Below, in pieces: positions 21,786 to 33,789 of a stretch of 64,000 nt of DNA. Under the pieces are notes generated by a model, which saw nothing but the letters and a program-made list of their open reading frames with translations, did not search any database and was not told where the DNA came from. The first letter of the stretch is position 1, and every line of letters begins with the position of its first letter. The stretch covers positions 1,007,605 to 1,071,604 of the forward strand of contig JNVV01000009.1 in NCBI GenBank assembly GCA_000733355.1. The letters run 5' to 3'. The translations under genes were made by a program, and so were the position numbers. This DNA comes from Falciphora oryzae. Taxonomy: Eukaryota > Ascomycota > Sordariomycetes > Magnaporthales > Magnaporthaceae.

Positions 21786-21950
21786 TAGTCTCAGTGCCTC
21801 AAACTAGTCTCAGTGCCTCAAACGTAATCGATTCAAAAAGGGCCGGCCCACCGCGGCTCCATGACTCGGTAGGGTGGCGCAACGAAGTCATTTGGTCTGT
21901 GCGCACGTACCGGCGGGCCGGCCCTCTTTTTAAAGATCACGTCTGAGACA
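21786..21950. repeat. Left terminal module with paired GGGCCGGCCC palindromes
   Basis: After a tandem pair of the 19-bp terminus come GGGCCGGCCC at 21840-21849 and again at 21915-21924. Outside them, TCAAACGT(A/G)ATC and GATCACGTCTGA face each other, so the whole ~115 bp is itself an imperfect inverted repeat around a unique 65-bp core. The same module closes the right end. Confidence 0.85.
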
Positions 21951-22250
21951 ACATGGTGATTTTTTCCTTCTTATGGGGATATTCCCCATACAAACTGAAA
22001 AAATCTATATTAAACACTCGGCCATATCTATATAACTACATATCGCATCCATTAATAAAGAAGTATTTAAAGGTGGGAATAGCTTTAACTCCAAACTGAA
22101 ATACTTTTTATTCCGCCTAAGCGCTTCGTTCGCAATTGCTAATCGCTAACGCGAAAATTATTTTATGGGGATAAAATAGTATTATTCCCGTAACCTTCCA
22201 CAACCACCTCCTAATTTACCACTTTATATAGTTACCGGACTAAAAATTTG

Positions 22251-24642
22251 ATGGAAAGCATTTCCGAGCCTACCTTAACAGCCGACGGTATATCGCTTGC
22301 GTTGCGCGCAATCGAAAATAATCGCGCGTTAGCTACCGGGCAATATTAAGGCCGCCCTTTTCGGGACGTTATCTTTAACATTTACTACCATACGAACAAA
22401 CCGGAAAACACGCTTTTTTAACGTAAATTTATTACTTCCGTTACCAAAGCACTTTTAAATTAGCCCCGAAAAGGCTAAAAATACCACATACCATAGCGAA
22501 AACCTAAGCCCGACCAAATCTCCTGCATTTAACGTATCGTTTATAAATTTGGGGATACTATCCTTATCGCCAAAACAAGATATAGCAAAAGCATCGTATT
22601 CCAAGCAGTATTTATCATCCGGAATTAACATATCACTATCCAATTCGTCCTATTAAATAAGTTGGGGGAAAAACAAACCCAGGTCGTTACCGGGTTCCTA
22701 TAGGCTAAGCCCATTTTACTTAACCATTTAACGAAAAATGTAAAATATTGGAGTAATAAAAGCGCAAATCGGGCTAGGCTAATATATATTACTATCCTAA
22801 ACCGATAACGTATGGAAACCTAGCAACCCGGCAGGATACACGCATTTTTTGCTTAGGCTAAAGCAAGCTACCGATTATCGGTTCCTTCGTTTTTTTCGCA
22901 ACTCCGAATTCAGCACACAAATAGCTTTTATCGCCATTAACGAACTTTATACGGTTTATTAATGGAGGGAATTCCATACCTTATACCTAAATCTCTATTT
23001 TATCCGCTCCGCGATCCTTACGTCGATCCCGTTTTTTAGGTGTATAGTAACATTTACCTAAAAAGCCAAATAGTTCGTTTTTACTTATACGGGGTTTAAA
23101 TTCCTTAGCCCTAACAAAAACCAGCTACAAATTGTTCGAATATTTGTAAATAGGCCGGAAATTTTTTTCGTAATGCAGTGCTTCGAAAGGGGATAACGAT
23201 AAGATAACTACCGTCGCTTTTTTTTTTTAGTAAAAAATATGCTGCCCGGGTTCGAACCTTTTTTGATTCCTAAAACTATTATTTATATAAATTTTTGCAA
23301 TGGGCTTGTAAAAGCCCGCTATGCTTTCATATTATATTTCGAAAGCCGAAGAATTAATAGCGCAATGTCTAATCGTACGATTGTTGCTTACCATTTTATT
23401 ACACCGCCCATTAACCAAAAACGGATATATAATATATTCCGGAAAGCCGATTCCCCTATTAGGATTGTTTTATCTACTGTTTCCCTCGGAATAGGTATGG
23501 ATATCCCAAACGTTATGCGTATCGTATAATATAAGGCCCTGCTTTTACAAGATGTTGCGGATTTGATGCAAAGATTTAATCGCGCATGCCGTTCCGGTAA
23601 CCGCCGAAGCACGGGGTATTTTTTCGCCCCCTATTAGTATTTCGACATAATAGGCACAAGCGATAAAATTTTAACGCAAAAAAAACGCCGTATCCCGCAA
23701 TAACATGCACCTTTTACCCCAAGCAATTTACGCCTATCGATGGCAACTTTAAAGGATGATATTGCGATAAACGCGTCCCATAGGTCGGTTGCATCGGCCG
23801 CGTCGGCCGCGTTAAGCTATTCCACGTCACACTTTACCCCCGTTAACGCAAACTAAATAATTAAAAGGAAGCTATTAGCGCCAGCATTTTAAAACGACGC
23901 GGACTACACATTCGGTATTTATTCGGGCGCCATTCCCTTGTTATGGACCGCTACCGAAATTAAATAGCGAACTAAATTGCGGAACGAACACCCTTATATG
24001 TACGATTTCGTTAATGCCTTTTGTTTCCGGCGGGAATGTTTTAATTAATTGCAAAAGGTAAAAGCATATCGAATGCCACCCGAAAATTGCTGCAACGTAT
24101 ATTCCTATAAATTCGGTGAATTTGACGTTTTTCCCAAACTAAACAAGCCGATCGTAGAAATTAAAAAGCATATAAAGCCGTAGTTTATACGTAAAAAGCT
24201 GATGGCAGTTTTGAAGCGTATCGCTAATACCAAATTATACCCCGATCCCATTCGGCTATTTACCCTCCCCGGCACAATTTTAATGGAAGATATTATAGCA
24301 AACCATTTAGCAAAAGCTATCGAATCGAAAAAAGGCTCGTTGGATTTGCCACAAGTCCGCGCGCTTGCATAAAACTTCGGGGATTAAAAATAGCACGCAT
24401 AATTAGGAACAAATGGCGACCTGCTACGCGAAAAAGTGCAGGGTATATACCGCCGGGGAATTGCTTCGCATTAGGAGCATTACCGCCAGTCCATAATAAA
24501 AAGGAGGCAGCCCCAACAACCACAATCGCAACCGGAAGGAAGTGCTAGCTAAGGACACGGGTTTTCGTTTTAAAGGAAAAGACGTAAACGGGTATAATTT
24601 GCGCCGGTTCTAATGCAAAAGTTAAGGGTAAACCCAGATTGA
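22251..24642 (+). pseudogene. RecQ-like SF2 DNA helicase, left arm
   Basis: Helicase motifs appear in order: motif I near 22570 (FGDTILIAK then a damaged TRYSKS, ancestral TGYGKS), motif II near 22935 (AINELY, ancestral DELH), motif III near 23040, the strand-swap lobe with STVSLGIGMDIPNV near 23490, and motif VI near 23570 (LMQRFNRACRSGNRR). A C-terminal zinc-like segment (MPPENCCN) and a charged tail follow, with a TGA at 24640-24642 conserved in the other arm. Many TAA/TAG codons interrupt it. The frame shifts once between motifs I and II in both arms, so an intron or an old indel lies there. Such helicases unwind DNA 3' to 5'. The gene converges on the DUF6589 gene 27 bp away. Confidence 0.75.
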
Positions 24643-24669
24643 AATTTTTTATAATTTAAGCATTTAATT

Positions 24670-27440
24670 TTATTTAACAGCATTCCTATGCAAACTTTCC
24701 ATACGGCTACCTACCTAATCGTTTAACCCCTCCTCGCCATCGCTTTCTGCCCCTTTAAACGGGTACAATTTTTCACCCTTTGTATTAGCAATCCCTATCC
24801 CTTCCTCGTCGGTAGCTTTTGGCAGGCTTTGCTAACTTTGCACGCTTGCCGGCCTTATTATAACTTTATTGAAATTATCCAACTTGTTTTTCAGCAGGTT
24901 GGTAAGCCCCTGGGAAAATAACTGCGGGGCGTCGAATGTTTCGTTTTAATTCATTCGGTCGAAACTATTTCTCCACCCATTTTTTACCAAAATATACGCC
25001 CATTGCACCACGTTTGCTTTAGTGCTTATAACGGTATATGCACTATTTTTAGGTATACCGAATTTGGATTCGAAGGTAGCGCGTAATGTTGCGGCGATAA
25101 GGCCTAAAGCTGCACAATGTTGGAACGTCGTCCATATATCGTAGGTAAAATTGCGGTTACTTTTAATATCCGTAAAAAAGCCTTTATTAATATGCTTTAC
25201 GGCGAGGTTTGCCGCTTTAAACCTACGTCCGGCAATAGTGCACCGGACTAATCCAGACCGGAAAATGGCAGTATTTAGCGGTTCGGTTGTAATTTTTAAG
25301 CGTAACAGCCAAATTAAATATAGCATTTGTGGTCCATAGTTCTTAGCGCCTTTGCAGCCGTAAAAAAATAGGGTAAGCATAGGGATATATTAACGGAGTA
25401 TGCTATAATTACCGGCTCGAATAGTTTTATCGATAACCCAAAGTATTTCGATAATATGGAAGTACTTGCATTGAGAGCGGAAGAGGATATTGCTTTCCTT
25501 ATTGTTAGGATAGTTGCCGGTATTGCTAAAGTATCCGAACGCGTCCGTTCGGATATTTTAATATAAGTTGTCGATGTCGTTAATAGAAACTTTAGCTAAA
25601 GCTTCCATTAGAATAAACGGGGTGATTTCCGCTATTGTGCTTAAAGCACCGGTTTGCTGGAGCTGGTATATAACCATGGCTAACATTCGCGTACGGTAAG
25701 CGTTTTGGAGTAGCTTAATAGCGTGGTAGTACTTTGGTATTGGAACGGATAGCTTTTGCGTTCGACCTAATCCTTTTACGTTTATTTTTACTAATGGCTT
25801 AAATTCTTTCCATATGTGGGATAGCATATTAAGTTTGATATGGAAAAAGGCCGGGATTGGAAACATCCATTGTTTGCGGTCGAATGGCTGATTGGCTTTA
25901 AATTAAGCGGATTAGATATGCTGGATAAAGGAAACTGTTTTTTGATCGCCATGAACAAGGACCAGGTTAGCGTTGTAGTCGAAAGTAAGGTCGTTAGGCT
26001 TTAAACCGAGGAGCTTTTGGAATAGCTGTTCGTAAATGCGGATAACTCCGCTAAATTCGCTTTCATTTTCCATAATAGCCGGTGTTTGGATAAGGTATAA
26101 CACCTAAGTTAAAGCACGTAATACTTTTAGGAAAGGCTTTTCGGGGAAGCGCAACTTTGGAGCGTTTTCGGCACCATTGTATAAATCGTTGGAAATTGTA
26201 AATCCATCGAATAGGTGGTAAAGGATTTGTTAGCGGAATAGGAACTGGGCACATTTTGGCTGGTTGCGAGGAAAAGGCGACGTGAACATTTCGAATAGCT
26301 ATCGCTTTTGGAAAGGCAAAGTTGCGCGCCATTGGGATTAGGTATATCGTTTTACGTCGGGGCACCTAATAAGTAAATATGTAGTAACGTTGCGCGTGAT
26401 ATCGGTGCGTCCATATCCCAGGTTTTGGATGCGATCCATAAAGTTGAAGTTGTCGTATACAACAACGAATGAAAGGTCGCGGGCAACGCGGCGCAAATTC
26501 ACTTATCCAAAAGATATAATTTAATATAGAATGGATGAAGAAGCAAATTACTTTACAGGCATACGTATTTTAGCTCTTTCCACCAATTTCGTAGTCTCCC
26601 CCCTTGCTTGGCGATATAAACAAAAAACCCCCAATCCCGCCAAAACTTCTACTACCGGCCTCGGCACTCCGCTATTAAGTAGGTAAATACCCAAACTTTT
26701 CGCTAAATAATTGCTCCGCTTTAGCGAGCGAGCATTAGCTAAGATGCTTGCAATTATAAAGCGAGGGCCTAAATTCTTGTCGCGGCGACGAGTGATTGGT
26801 GCGTCGGTAAAGCTTTGCGAAAAGGGCTAGTTGGATCCATAAAATTCCCAATGGCTGCGGTCGTTAGCCATCAGGTGGTCGAGGAGCGCGGATAAATCAG
26901 GCGCTTCCCGGCGGAAAACGGCGTCTGCTTAGCCGAGGTCGTTGCTAATCCAAAACGTATCGCAAAGATCTTTGGCGGCTGCTAGTCCATCCCCTTAAGC
27001 CACAGCGGCAGGGGTAAACTGGTTAAAAGGGGGGTGTGCGCTAACGCCGACGAGATTTTGCCGAAAGGTAAGGAATGCAGTTGATGGTGGTGCAAATACA
27101 TTCGATTGTTGGAAGGTTAAACCAGCAGTTTGGAATGTACGGATAACGTCGTTATTATTCGCAAGTTGGCGAAAGGCTTTAACGCGACCAGCTTTGGGTT
27201 TGCCGGTAAAAGTATTAAGTTAGCATGTCCATTGCTTAAAAAAAGAACGAAAAGATCCCTTAACCACCCTGCTTCGTTAGAATTGGATGGTATTTTTAAC
27301 GAGCTGGTTATTTTTACCGCCGTTGGCATCGTCGTCATTTTCGCTGTTGTTTTTTTAACGTTTCCTATGTTCCTTTCGTCGTAAATAAACCGGAGGTTGG
27401 AAAAGCCTGGTTGTTCGTTATCGGAAAAACTAATATCCAT
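24670..27440 (-). pseudogene. DUF6589-type protein, left arm
   Basis: The minus-strand gene begins MDISFSDNEQPGF at 27440. An acidic N-terminus follows, but a 1-bp loss in a T run near 27355 shifts the frame relative to the right arm. The family landmarks are LVLVHGDQKT (near 25970), FDRKQWMFPIPAFFHIKLNM (near 25870), HIWKEF and, near the C-terminus, FFYGCKGAKNYGPQMLYLIWLLR (25380 onward), which match my memory of fungal DUF6589 proteins. TAA/TAG stops are frequent. The biochemical role of DUF6589 is not known to me; its place inside an element with TIRs and a target duplication makes a transposition role plausible inference. Confidence 0.65.
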
Positions 27441-27744
27441 GGGATTTGGGGTAGGGGTTGGGCGTTATAGCGTAGAATGCAAAAGCGTAAAGTTGGAGGT
27501 TGGGAAATTTACCCCTAGCAGCCCCGCGGTAATGGATGCCGCGGATTGTTAGGATTGAAAAAGGAGCGACGGCGACGAAGATATTGTAATATTGCACCTA
27601 TAAGTGAAGATTCGAATCGATAAACGATTTGTATTAAACGGAACAGGGTAAGGAAGTATTATTTGGATGGATTTTTGCGATTATAAATATCGTTAATTGG
27701 TGATTGCGGTAAAATGCCGACAAAAGACGAGATTTTCGCACCAA

Positions 27745-27994
27745 AGTGTCTTAAACCAGGTGATGAGGAAGTTGGAGGGGGGCTGTGATTGGGTGGATTG
27801 GGTGGAGCGGGGAGGGGTGGGGCGGAGTGACTCGGGGGACTTCCGCCACACCTGGTTTGAGGCTAGTTTTAGTGCTTTAAACCAGGTGTGGCGGAAGTCC
27901 CCCGAGTCACTCCGCCCCACCCCTCCCCGCTTTACCCAATCCACCTAATCACAGCCCCCCTCCAACTTCCTCATCACCTGGTCTAAAACACCTT
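27745..27994. repeat. Central G-rich palindrome with nested terminal motifs
   Basis: Two units of about 120 bp stand head to head around a 20-bp spacer (27859-27878). Each starts AGTG(T/C)(C/T)TTAAACCAGGTG-like and ends in the same motif inverted, CACCTGGTTTGAGGCTA. The interior is very G-rich on one strand (GGGGAGGGGTGGGG). The edge motif AGTGCCTCAAAC is the same as in the element's outer termini. This would form a very stable cruciform. Confidence 0.75.
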
Positions 27995-28296
27995 AGTGCG
28001 AAAATCTCGTTTTTTGTCGGCATTTCACCGCAATTACCAATTGACGATATTTACAATCGCAAAAATCCATCCAAATAATACTTCCTTACCCTGTTCCGTT
28101 TAATACAAATCGTTTATCGATTCGAATTTTCACCTATAAGTGCAATATTATAATGTTTTCGTTGCCGTCGCTCCCCTTTTAATCCCAATAATCCGCGGCA
28201 TCCATTACCGCGGGGCTGCTAGGGGTAGATTTCCCAACCTCCGACTTTACGCCTTTGCATTTTACGCTATAACGCCCAACCCCTACCCCAGATCCT

Positions 28297-31068
28297 ATGG
28301 ATATCAGCTTTTCCGATAACGAACAACCAGGCTTTTCCAACCTCCGGTTCATTTACGACGAAGGGAACATAGGAAACGTTAAAAAAAACAACAGCGAAGA
28401 TGACGACGATGCCGACGGCGGTGAAGATAACCAGCTCGTTAAAAATACCATCCAGTTCTAGCGAAGCAGGGTGGTTAAGGGATTTTTTCGTTCTTTTTTT
28501 AAGCAATGGATATGCTAACTTAATACTTTTACCGGCAAACCCAAAGCTGGTCGCGTTAAAGCCCTTCGCCAACTTGCGAATAATAACGACGTCATCCGTG
28601 CATTCCAAACTACTAGTTTAACCTTCCAACAATCGAATGTATTTGCATTACTATCAATTGCATTCCCTACCTTTCGGCAAAATCTCGTTAGCGTTAGCGC
28701 ACACCCCCCTTTTAACCAGTTTACCCTTGCCGCTGTGGCTTAAAGGGATGGACCAGCAGCCGCCAAAAATCTTTGCGATACGTTTTGGATTAGCAACGAC
28801 CTCGGCTAAGCAGACGCCGTTCTCCGCCGGGAAGCGCCTAATTTATCCGCGCTCCTCAACCACCTGATAGCTAACGACCGCAGCCATTAGGAATTTTATA
28901 GATCCAACCAGCCCTTTTCGCAAAGCTCTACCAACGCACCAGTTACTCGTCGCCGCGATAAGAATTTAGGCCCTCGCTTTATAATTGCAAGCATTTTAGC
29001 CAATGCTCGCTCGCTAAAGCGGAGCAATTATTTGGCGAAAAGTTTGGGTATTTACCTATTTAATAGCGGAGTGCCGAGGCCGGTAGTAGAAGTTTTGGCG
29101 GGATTGGGGGTTTCTTATTCATATCGCCAAGCAAGGGGGGAGATTACGAAGTTGGTGGAAAGAGCTAAAATACGTATGCCTATAGAGTAATTTGCTTTTT
29201 TATCCATTCCATATTAAATTATATCTTTTAAACAAGTGAATTTGCGCCGCATTGCCCGCGACCCTTTACTCGTTGTTATATACGACAACTTTAACTTTAT
29301 AAATCGCATCCAAGACCTAGGATATGGACGCACCGATATTACGCGCAACGTTACCACATGTTTATTTATTAGGTGCCCCGACGTAAAACGATATACCTAA
29401 TCCCAGTAGCGCGCAATTTTGCCTTTCCAAAAGCGATGGCTATTCGAAATGTTTACGTCGCCTTTTCTTCGCAACCAGCTAGAATGTGCCTAGTTCCTAT
29501 TCCGCTAACAAATCCTCCACCACCTATTCGATAGATTTACAATTTCCAACGATTTATACAATGGTGCCGAAAACGCTCCAAAGTTGCGCTTCCCCGAAAA
29601 GCTTTTCCTAAAAGTATCACGTGCCTTAATTTAGGTGTTATACCTTATTTAAACACCGGCCATTATGGAAAATGAAGGCGAGCTTAGCGGAGTTATCCGT
29701 ATCTACGAACAGCTATTTTAAAAGCTTTTCGGTTTAAAGCCTAACGACCTTACTTTCGATTATAACGCTAACCTGGTCCTTGTTTATAGCGATTAAAAAA
29801 CAGTTTCTTTTATCCAGCATATTTAATCCGCCCAATTTGAAGCCAGTTAGCCATTCGACCGCAAACAATAAATGCTTTTAATCCCGGCCTTTTTCCATAT
29901 TAAACTTAATATGCTATCCCATATATGGAAAGAATTTGAGCCATTGGTAAAAATAAACGTAAAAGGATTGGGTCGAACGCAAAAGCTATCCGTTCCAGTA
30001 CCAAAGTACTACCACGCCATCAGGCTACTCTAAGACGCTTACCGTGCGCGAATGTTAGCTATGGTTATATACCAGCTTTAGTAAACCGGTGCTTTAAGCA
30101 CAATAGCGGAAATCACCCCGTTTATTTTAGTGGAAGCTTTAGCCAAAGTTTCTATCGACGATATCGATAACCTATATTAAAATATCCGAACGGACGCGTT
30201 CGGATACTTTGGCAATACCGGCAACTATTTTGACAATAGGGAGAGCAATATCCTTTTCCGCTTTTAATGCAGGTACCTTTATATTATCGAAATACTTTAG
30301 GTTGTCGATAAAACTATTCGAGCCGGTAACTATAGCATACTCCGTTAATATATCCCTATGCTTACCCTATTTTTCTACGGTTGCAAAGGCGCTAAGAACT
30401 ATAAACTACAAATGCTGTATTTAATTTGGCTGTTACGCTTAAAAATTACAGCCGAACCGCTAAATACTGCCATTTTCCGGTTTGGATTAATCCGGTGCAT
30501 TACTGCCGGACGTAGGTTTAAAGCGGCAAATTTCGCCGTAAAGCACATTAATAAAAGCTTTTTTGCGGATATCAAAAGTAACCGCAATTTTACCCACGAT
30601 ATGTGGACGACGTTCCAACATTGTGCAGCTTTAGGCCCTATCGCCGCAATATTACGCGCTACTTTCGAATCCAAATTCGGTATACCTAGGAATAGTGCAT
30701 ATACCGTTATAAGCACCAAAGCAGACGTGGTGCAATGGGCGTGTATTTTGGTAAAAAATGGGTGGGGAAATAGTTTCGACCGAGTGAATTAAAACGAAAC
30801 ATTCGACGCCCCGCAATTATTTTCCCAGGGGCTTACCAACCTGCTGAAAAATAAGTTGGATAATTTTAATAAAGCTATAGTAAAGCCGGCAAGCGTGCAA
30901 AGTTAGCAAAGCCTGCCAAAGGCTACCGACGAGGAAGGGATAGGGATTACCAATATAAAAGGTGAAAAATTGTACCCGTTTGGAAGGGCAGAGAGCGATA
31001 GCGAGGAGGGGTTAAACGACTAGGTAGGTAGCCGCATAAAAAGTTTGTATAGGAATGCTGTTAAATAA
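28297..31068 (+). pseudogene. DUF6589-type protein, right arm
   Basis: Mirror of the left-arm gene and in phase throughout: 2772 bp, 924 codons from ATG 28297 to TAA 31066-31068, with TAA/TAG lesions inside. The acidic stretch NNSEDDDDADGGED is in frame here. The HGDQKT box seen in the left arm reads YSD, stop, KT here, both changes being transitions. An open 144-codon stretch (30358-30792) preserves the MLTLFFYGCKGAKNYKLQ region. The gene ends 27 bp before the convergent helicase gene. The C-terminus is acidic (AESDSEEGLND). Confidence 0.68.
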
Positions 31069-31095
31069 AGTTAAATGCTTAAATTACAAAGAATT

Positions 31096-33487
31096 TCAAT
31101 CTAGGTCCACCTTTAACTTTTGCATTAAAACCGGCGCAAATTATACCCGTTTGCGTTTTTTCCTTTAAAACGAAGACCCGTGTCCCTAGCTAGCATTTCC
31201 TTCCGGTTGCGACTGTAGCTATTGGGGCTGCTTCCTTTTCATTATAAACTGGCGGTAATGCTCCTAATGCGAAGCAATTCCCCGGCGGTATATACCCTGC
31301 ACTTTTTCGCGTAGCAGGTCGCTATCTGTTCCCAACCATACGTGCCATTTTTAATCCCCGAAGTTTTGTGTAAGCGCGCGGACCTATAGCAAATCCAACG
31401 AGCCCTTTTTCGATTCGATAGCTTTCGCCAAATGGTTTGCTATAATATCTTCCATTAAAATTGTACCGGGGAAGGTAAATAGCCGAATGGGATCGGGGTA
31501 TAATTTAATATTAGCGATACGCTCCAAAACTGCCATCAGCTTTTTACGTATAAACCACGGCTTTATATGCTTTTTAATTTCCACGATCGGCTTGTTCAGT
31601 TTGGGAAAAACGTCGAGTTTACCAAGCTTATGGGAACATGCGTTGCAGCAATCTTCGGGTGGCACTTAATGTGCTTTTACCTTTTGCAATTAATTAAAAC
31701 ATTCCCGCCGGAAACAAAAGGCATTAACGAAATCGTACATATAAGGGTGTTCGTTCCGCAATTTAACTCGCTGTTTAATTTCGGTAGCGGTTTATAGCAG
31801 GGGAATAGCGCCCGAATAAATGCCGAATGTGTAGTCCGCGTCGTTTTAAAATGCTAGCGCTAATAGCCTCCTTTCGATTACTTGGTTTGCGTTAACGGGG
31901 GTAAAATGTGACGTGGAATAGCTTGACGCGGCCGACGCGGCCGATGCAACCGACCCATAGGACGCGTTTATCGCAATATTATCCTTTAAAATTGCCATCG
32001 ATAGGCGTAAATTGCTTAAGGTGAAAGGTGCATATTATTACGGGATGCGGCGTTTTTTTTGCGCTGAAATTTTATCGCTTGTGCCCATTATATCGAAATA
32101 CCAATAGGGGGCGAAAAAATACCCCGTGCCTCGGCGGTTGCCGGAACGGTATGCGCAACCAAATTTTTGCATCAAATCCGCAACATTTTGTAAAAGCAAG
32201 GCCCTATATTATACGATACGCATAACGTTTAAAATATCCATACCTATTCCAAAGGAGACAGTAAATAGAATAATTTTAATAAAGGAATCGGTTTTCCGAA
32301 ATATATTATATATCCGTTTTTAGTCGATAGGCGGTGTAATGGAATGGTAAGCAACAATCGTACGATTAGATATTGCGCTATTGATTCCTCGGCTTTCGAA
32401 ATATAATATGAAAGCATAGCGGGCTTTTACAAGCCCATTGCGAAAATTTATGTAAATAATAGTTTTAGGAATCGAGGAAAGTTCGAACCCAGGCAGTATA
32501 TTTTTTACTAAAAAGAAAAAGCGACGGTAGTTATTTTATCGTTATCCCCTTTTAAAGCACTGCATTACGAAAGAAATTTCCGGCCTATTTACAAATGTTC
32601 GAACAATCTATAGCTAGTTTTTGTTAAAGCCAGGGAATCTAAACCCCGCATAAGTAAGGACGAACTATTCGGCTTTTTAAATAAATGTTGCTATATACCC
32701 AAAAAACGGGATCGACGTAAGGATCGCGGAGCGGATAAAATGGAGATTTAGGTATAAGGTACGGAATTCCCTCCATTAATAAACCGTATAAAGTTCGTCG
32801 ATAGCGATAAAGGCTATTTATATGCTAAATTCGGGGTTGCAAAAGAGATAAAAAAACCGATAATCGGTAGCTTGCTTTAGCTTAAGCAAAAAATGCGTAT
32901 ATTTTACCGGGTTGCTAGGTTTCCATACGTTATCGGTCTAGGATGGTAATATATATTAGCCTAGCCCGATTTGCGCTTTTATTGCTCCAATATTTTACAT
33001 TTTTCGTTAAATGGTTAAATAAAATAGGCTTGGCCTATGGGAACCCGGTAACGACCTGGGTTTGTTTTTCCCCCAACTTATTTAATAGGACGAGTTGGAT
33101 AGTGATATGTTAATTCCGGATGATAGATACTGCTTGGAACACGATGCTTTTGCCATATCCTATTTTAGCGATAAGGATAGTATCCCCAAATTCATAAACG
33201 ATACGTTGGATGCAGGAGATTTGGTCGGGCTTAGGTTTTCGCTATAGTATGTGGTATTCCTGGCCTTTTCGGGGCTAATTTAAAAATGCCCTAGTAACGG
33301 AAATAATAAATTTACGTTAAAAAAGCGTATTTTCCGGTTTGTTCGTATAGTGGTAGATGTTAAAGATAACGTCCCGGAAAGGGCGGCTTTGATATTACCC
33401 GGTAACCAACGCGCGACTATTTTCGATTGCGCGCAACGCAAGCGATATACCGTTAGCTGTTAAGGCAGGCTCGGAAATGCTTTTTAT
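31096..33487 (-). pseudogene. RecQ-like SF2 DNA helicase, right arm
   Basis: This is the mirror copy of the left-arm helicase gene, interrupted by a different though overlapping set of stops. Motif I is intact here (GDTILIAKIGYGKS, near 33165). The start ATG seen in the left arm reads ATA. The C-terminal part with the Cys pair (PPEDCCNACSHKLG, 31665-31630) is open here from 31665 to 31384. Lesions partly complement the left copy, so an ancestral protein could be inferred by comparing arms. Same family and predicted role as the left copy. Confidence 0.75.
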
Positions 33488-33789
33488 CAAATTTTTAATC
33501 CGGTAACCACATAAAGTAGTAAACCAGGAAGTGGTTGTAGAAAGTTGCGGGAATAATGCTATTTTATCCCCATAAAATAATTTTCGCGTTAGCGATTAGC
33601 AATTGCGAACGAAGCGCTTAGGCGGAATAAAAAGTATTTCAGTTTGGAATTAAAGCTATTCCTACCTTTAAACACTTTTTTATTAATGGATGCGATATAT
33701 GGTTATATAGATATAGCCGAATGTTTAATATAGATTTTTTCAGTTTGTATAGGGAACATCCCCATAAAAAGGAAAAAATCACCATGTTA

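Noticed and set aside
22455..22643. Open minus-strand frame in the left arm (DSDMLIPDDKY...) with protein-like composition
   Set aside because: It is antisense to the helicase motif I region; the plus strand carries GDTILIAK and the Walker A remnant, so this is a shadow frame.
23239..23260. GGTTCGAACC-like B box followed by a T run, suggesting a tRNA
   Set aside because: It lies inside the helicase coding frame, repeats in the other arm, and no cloverleaf can be drawn around it.
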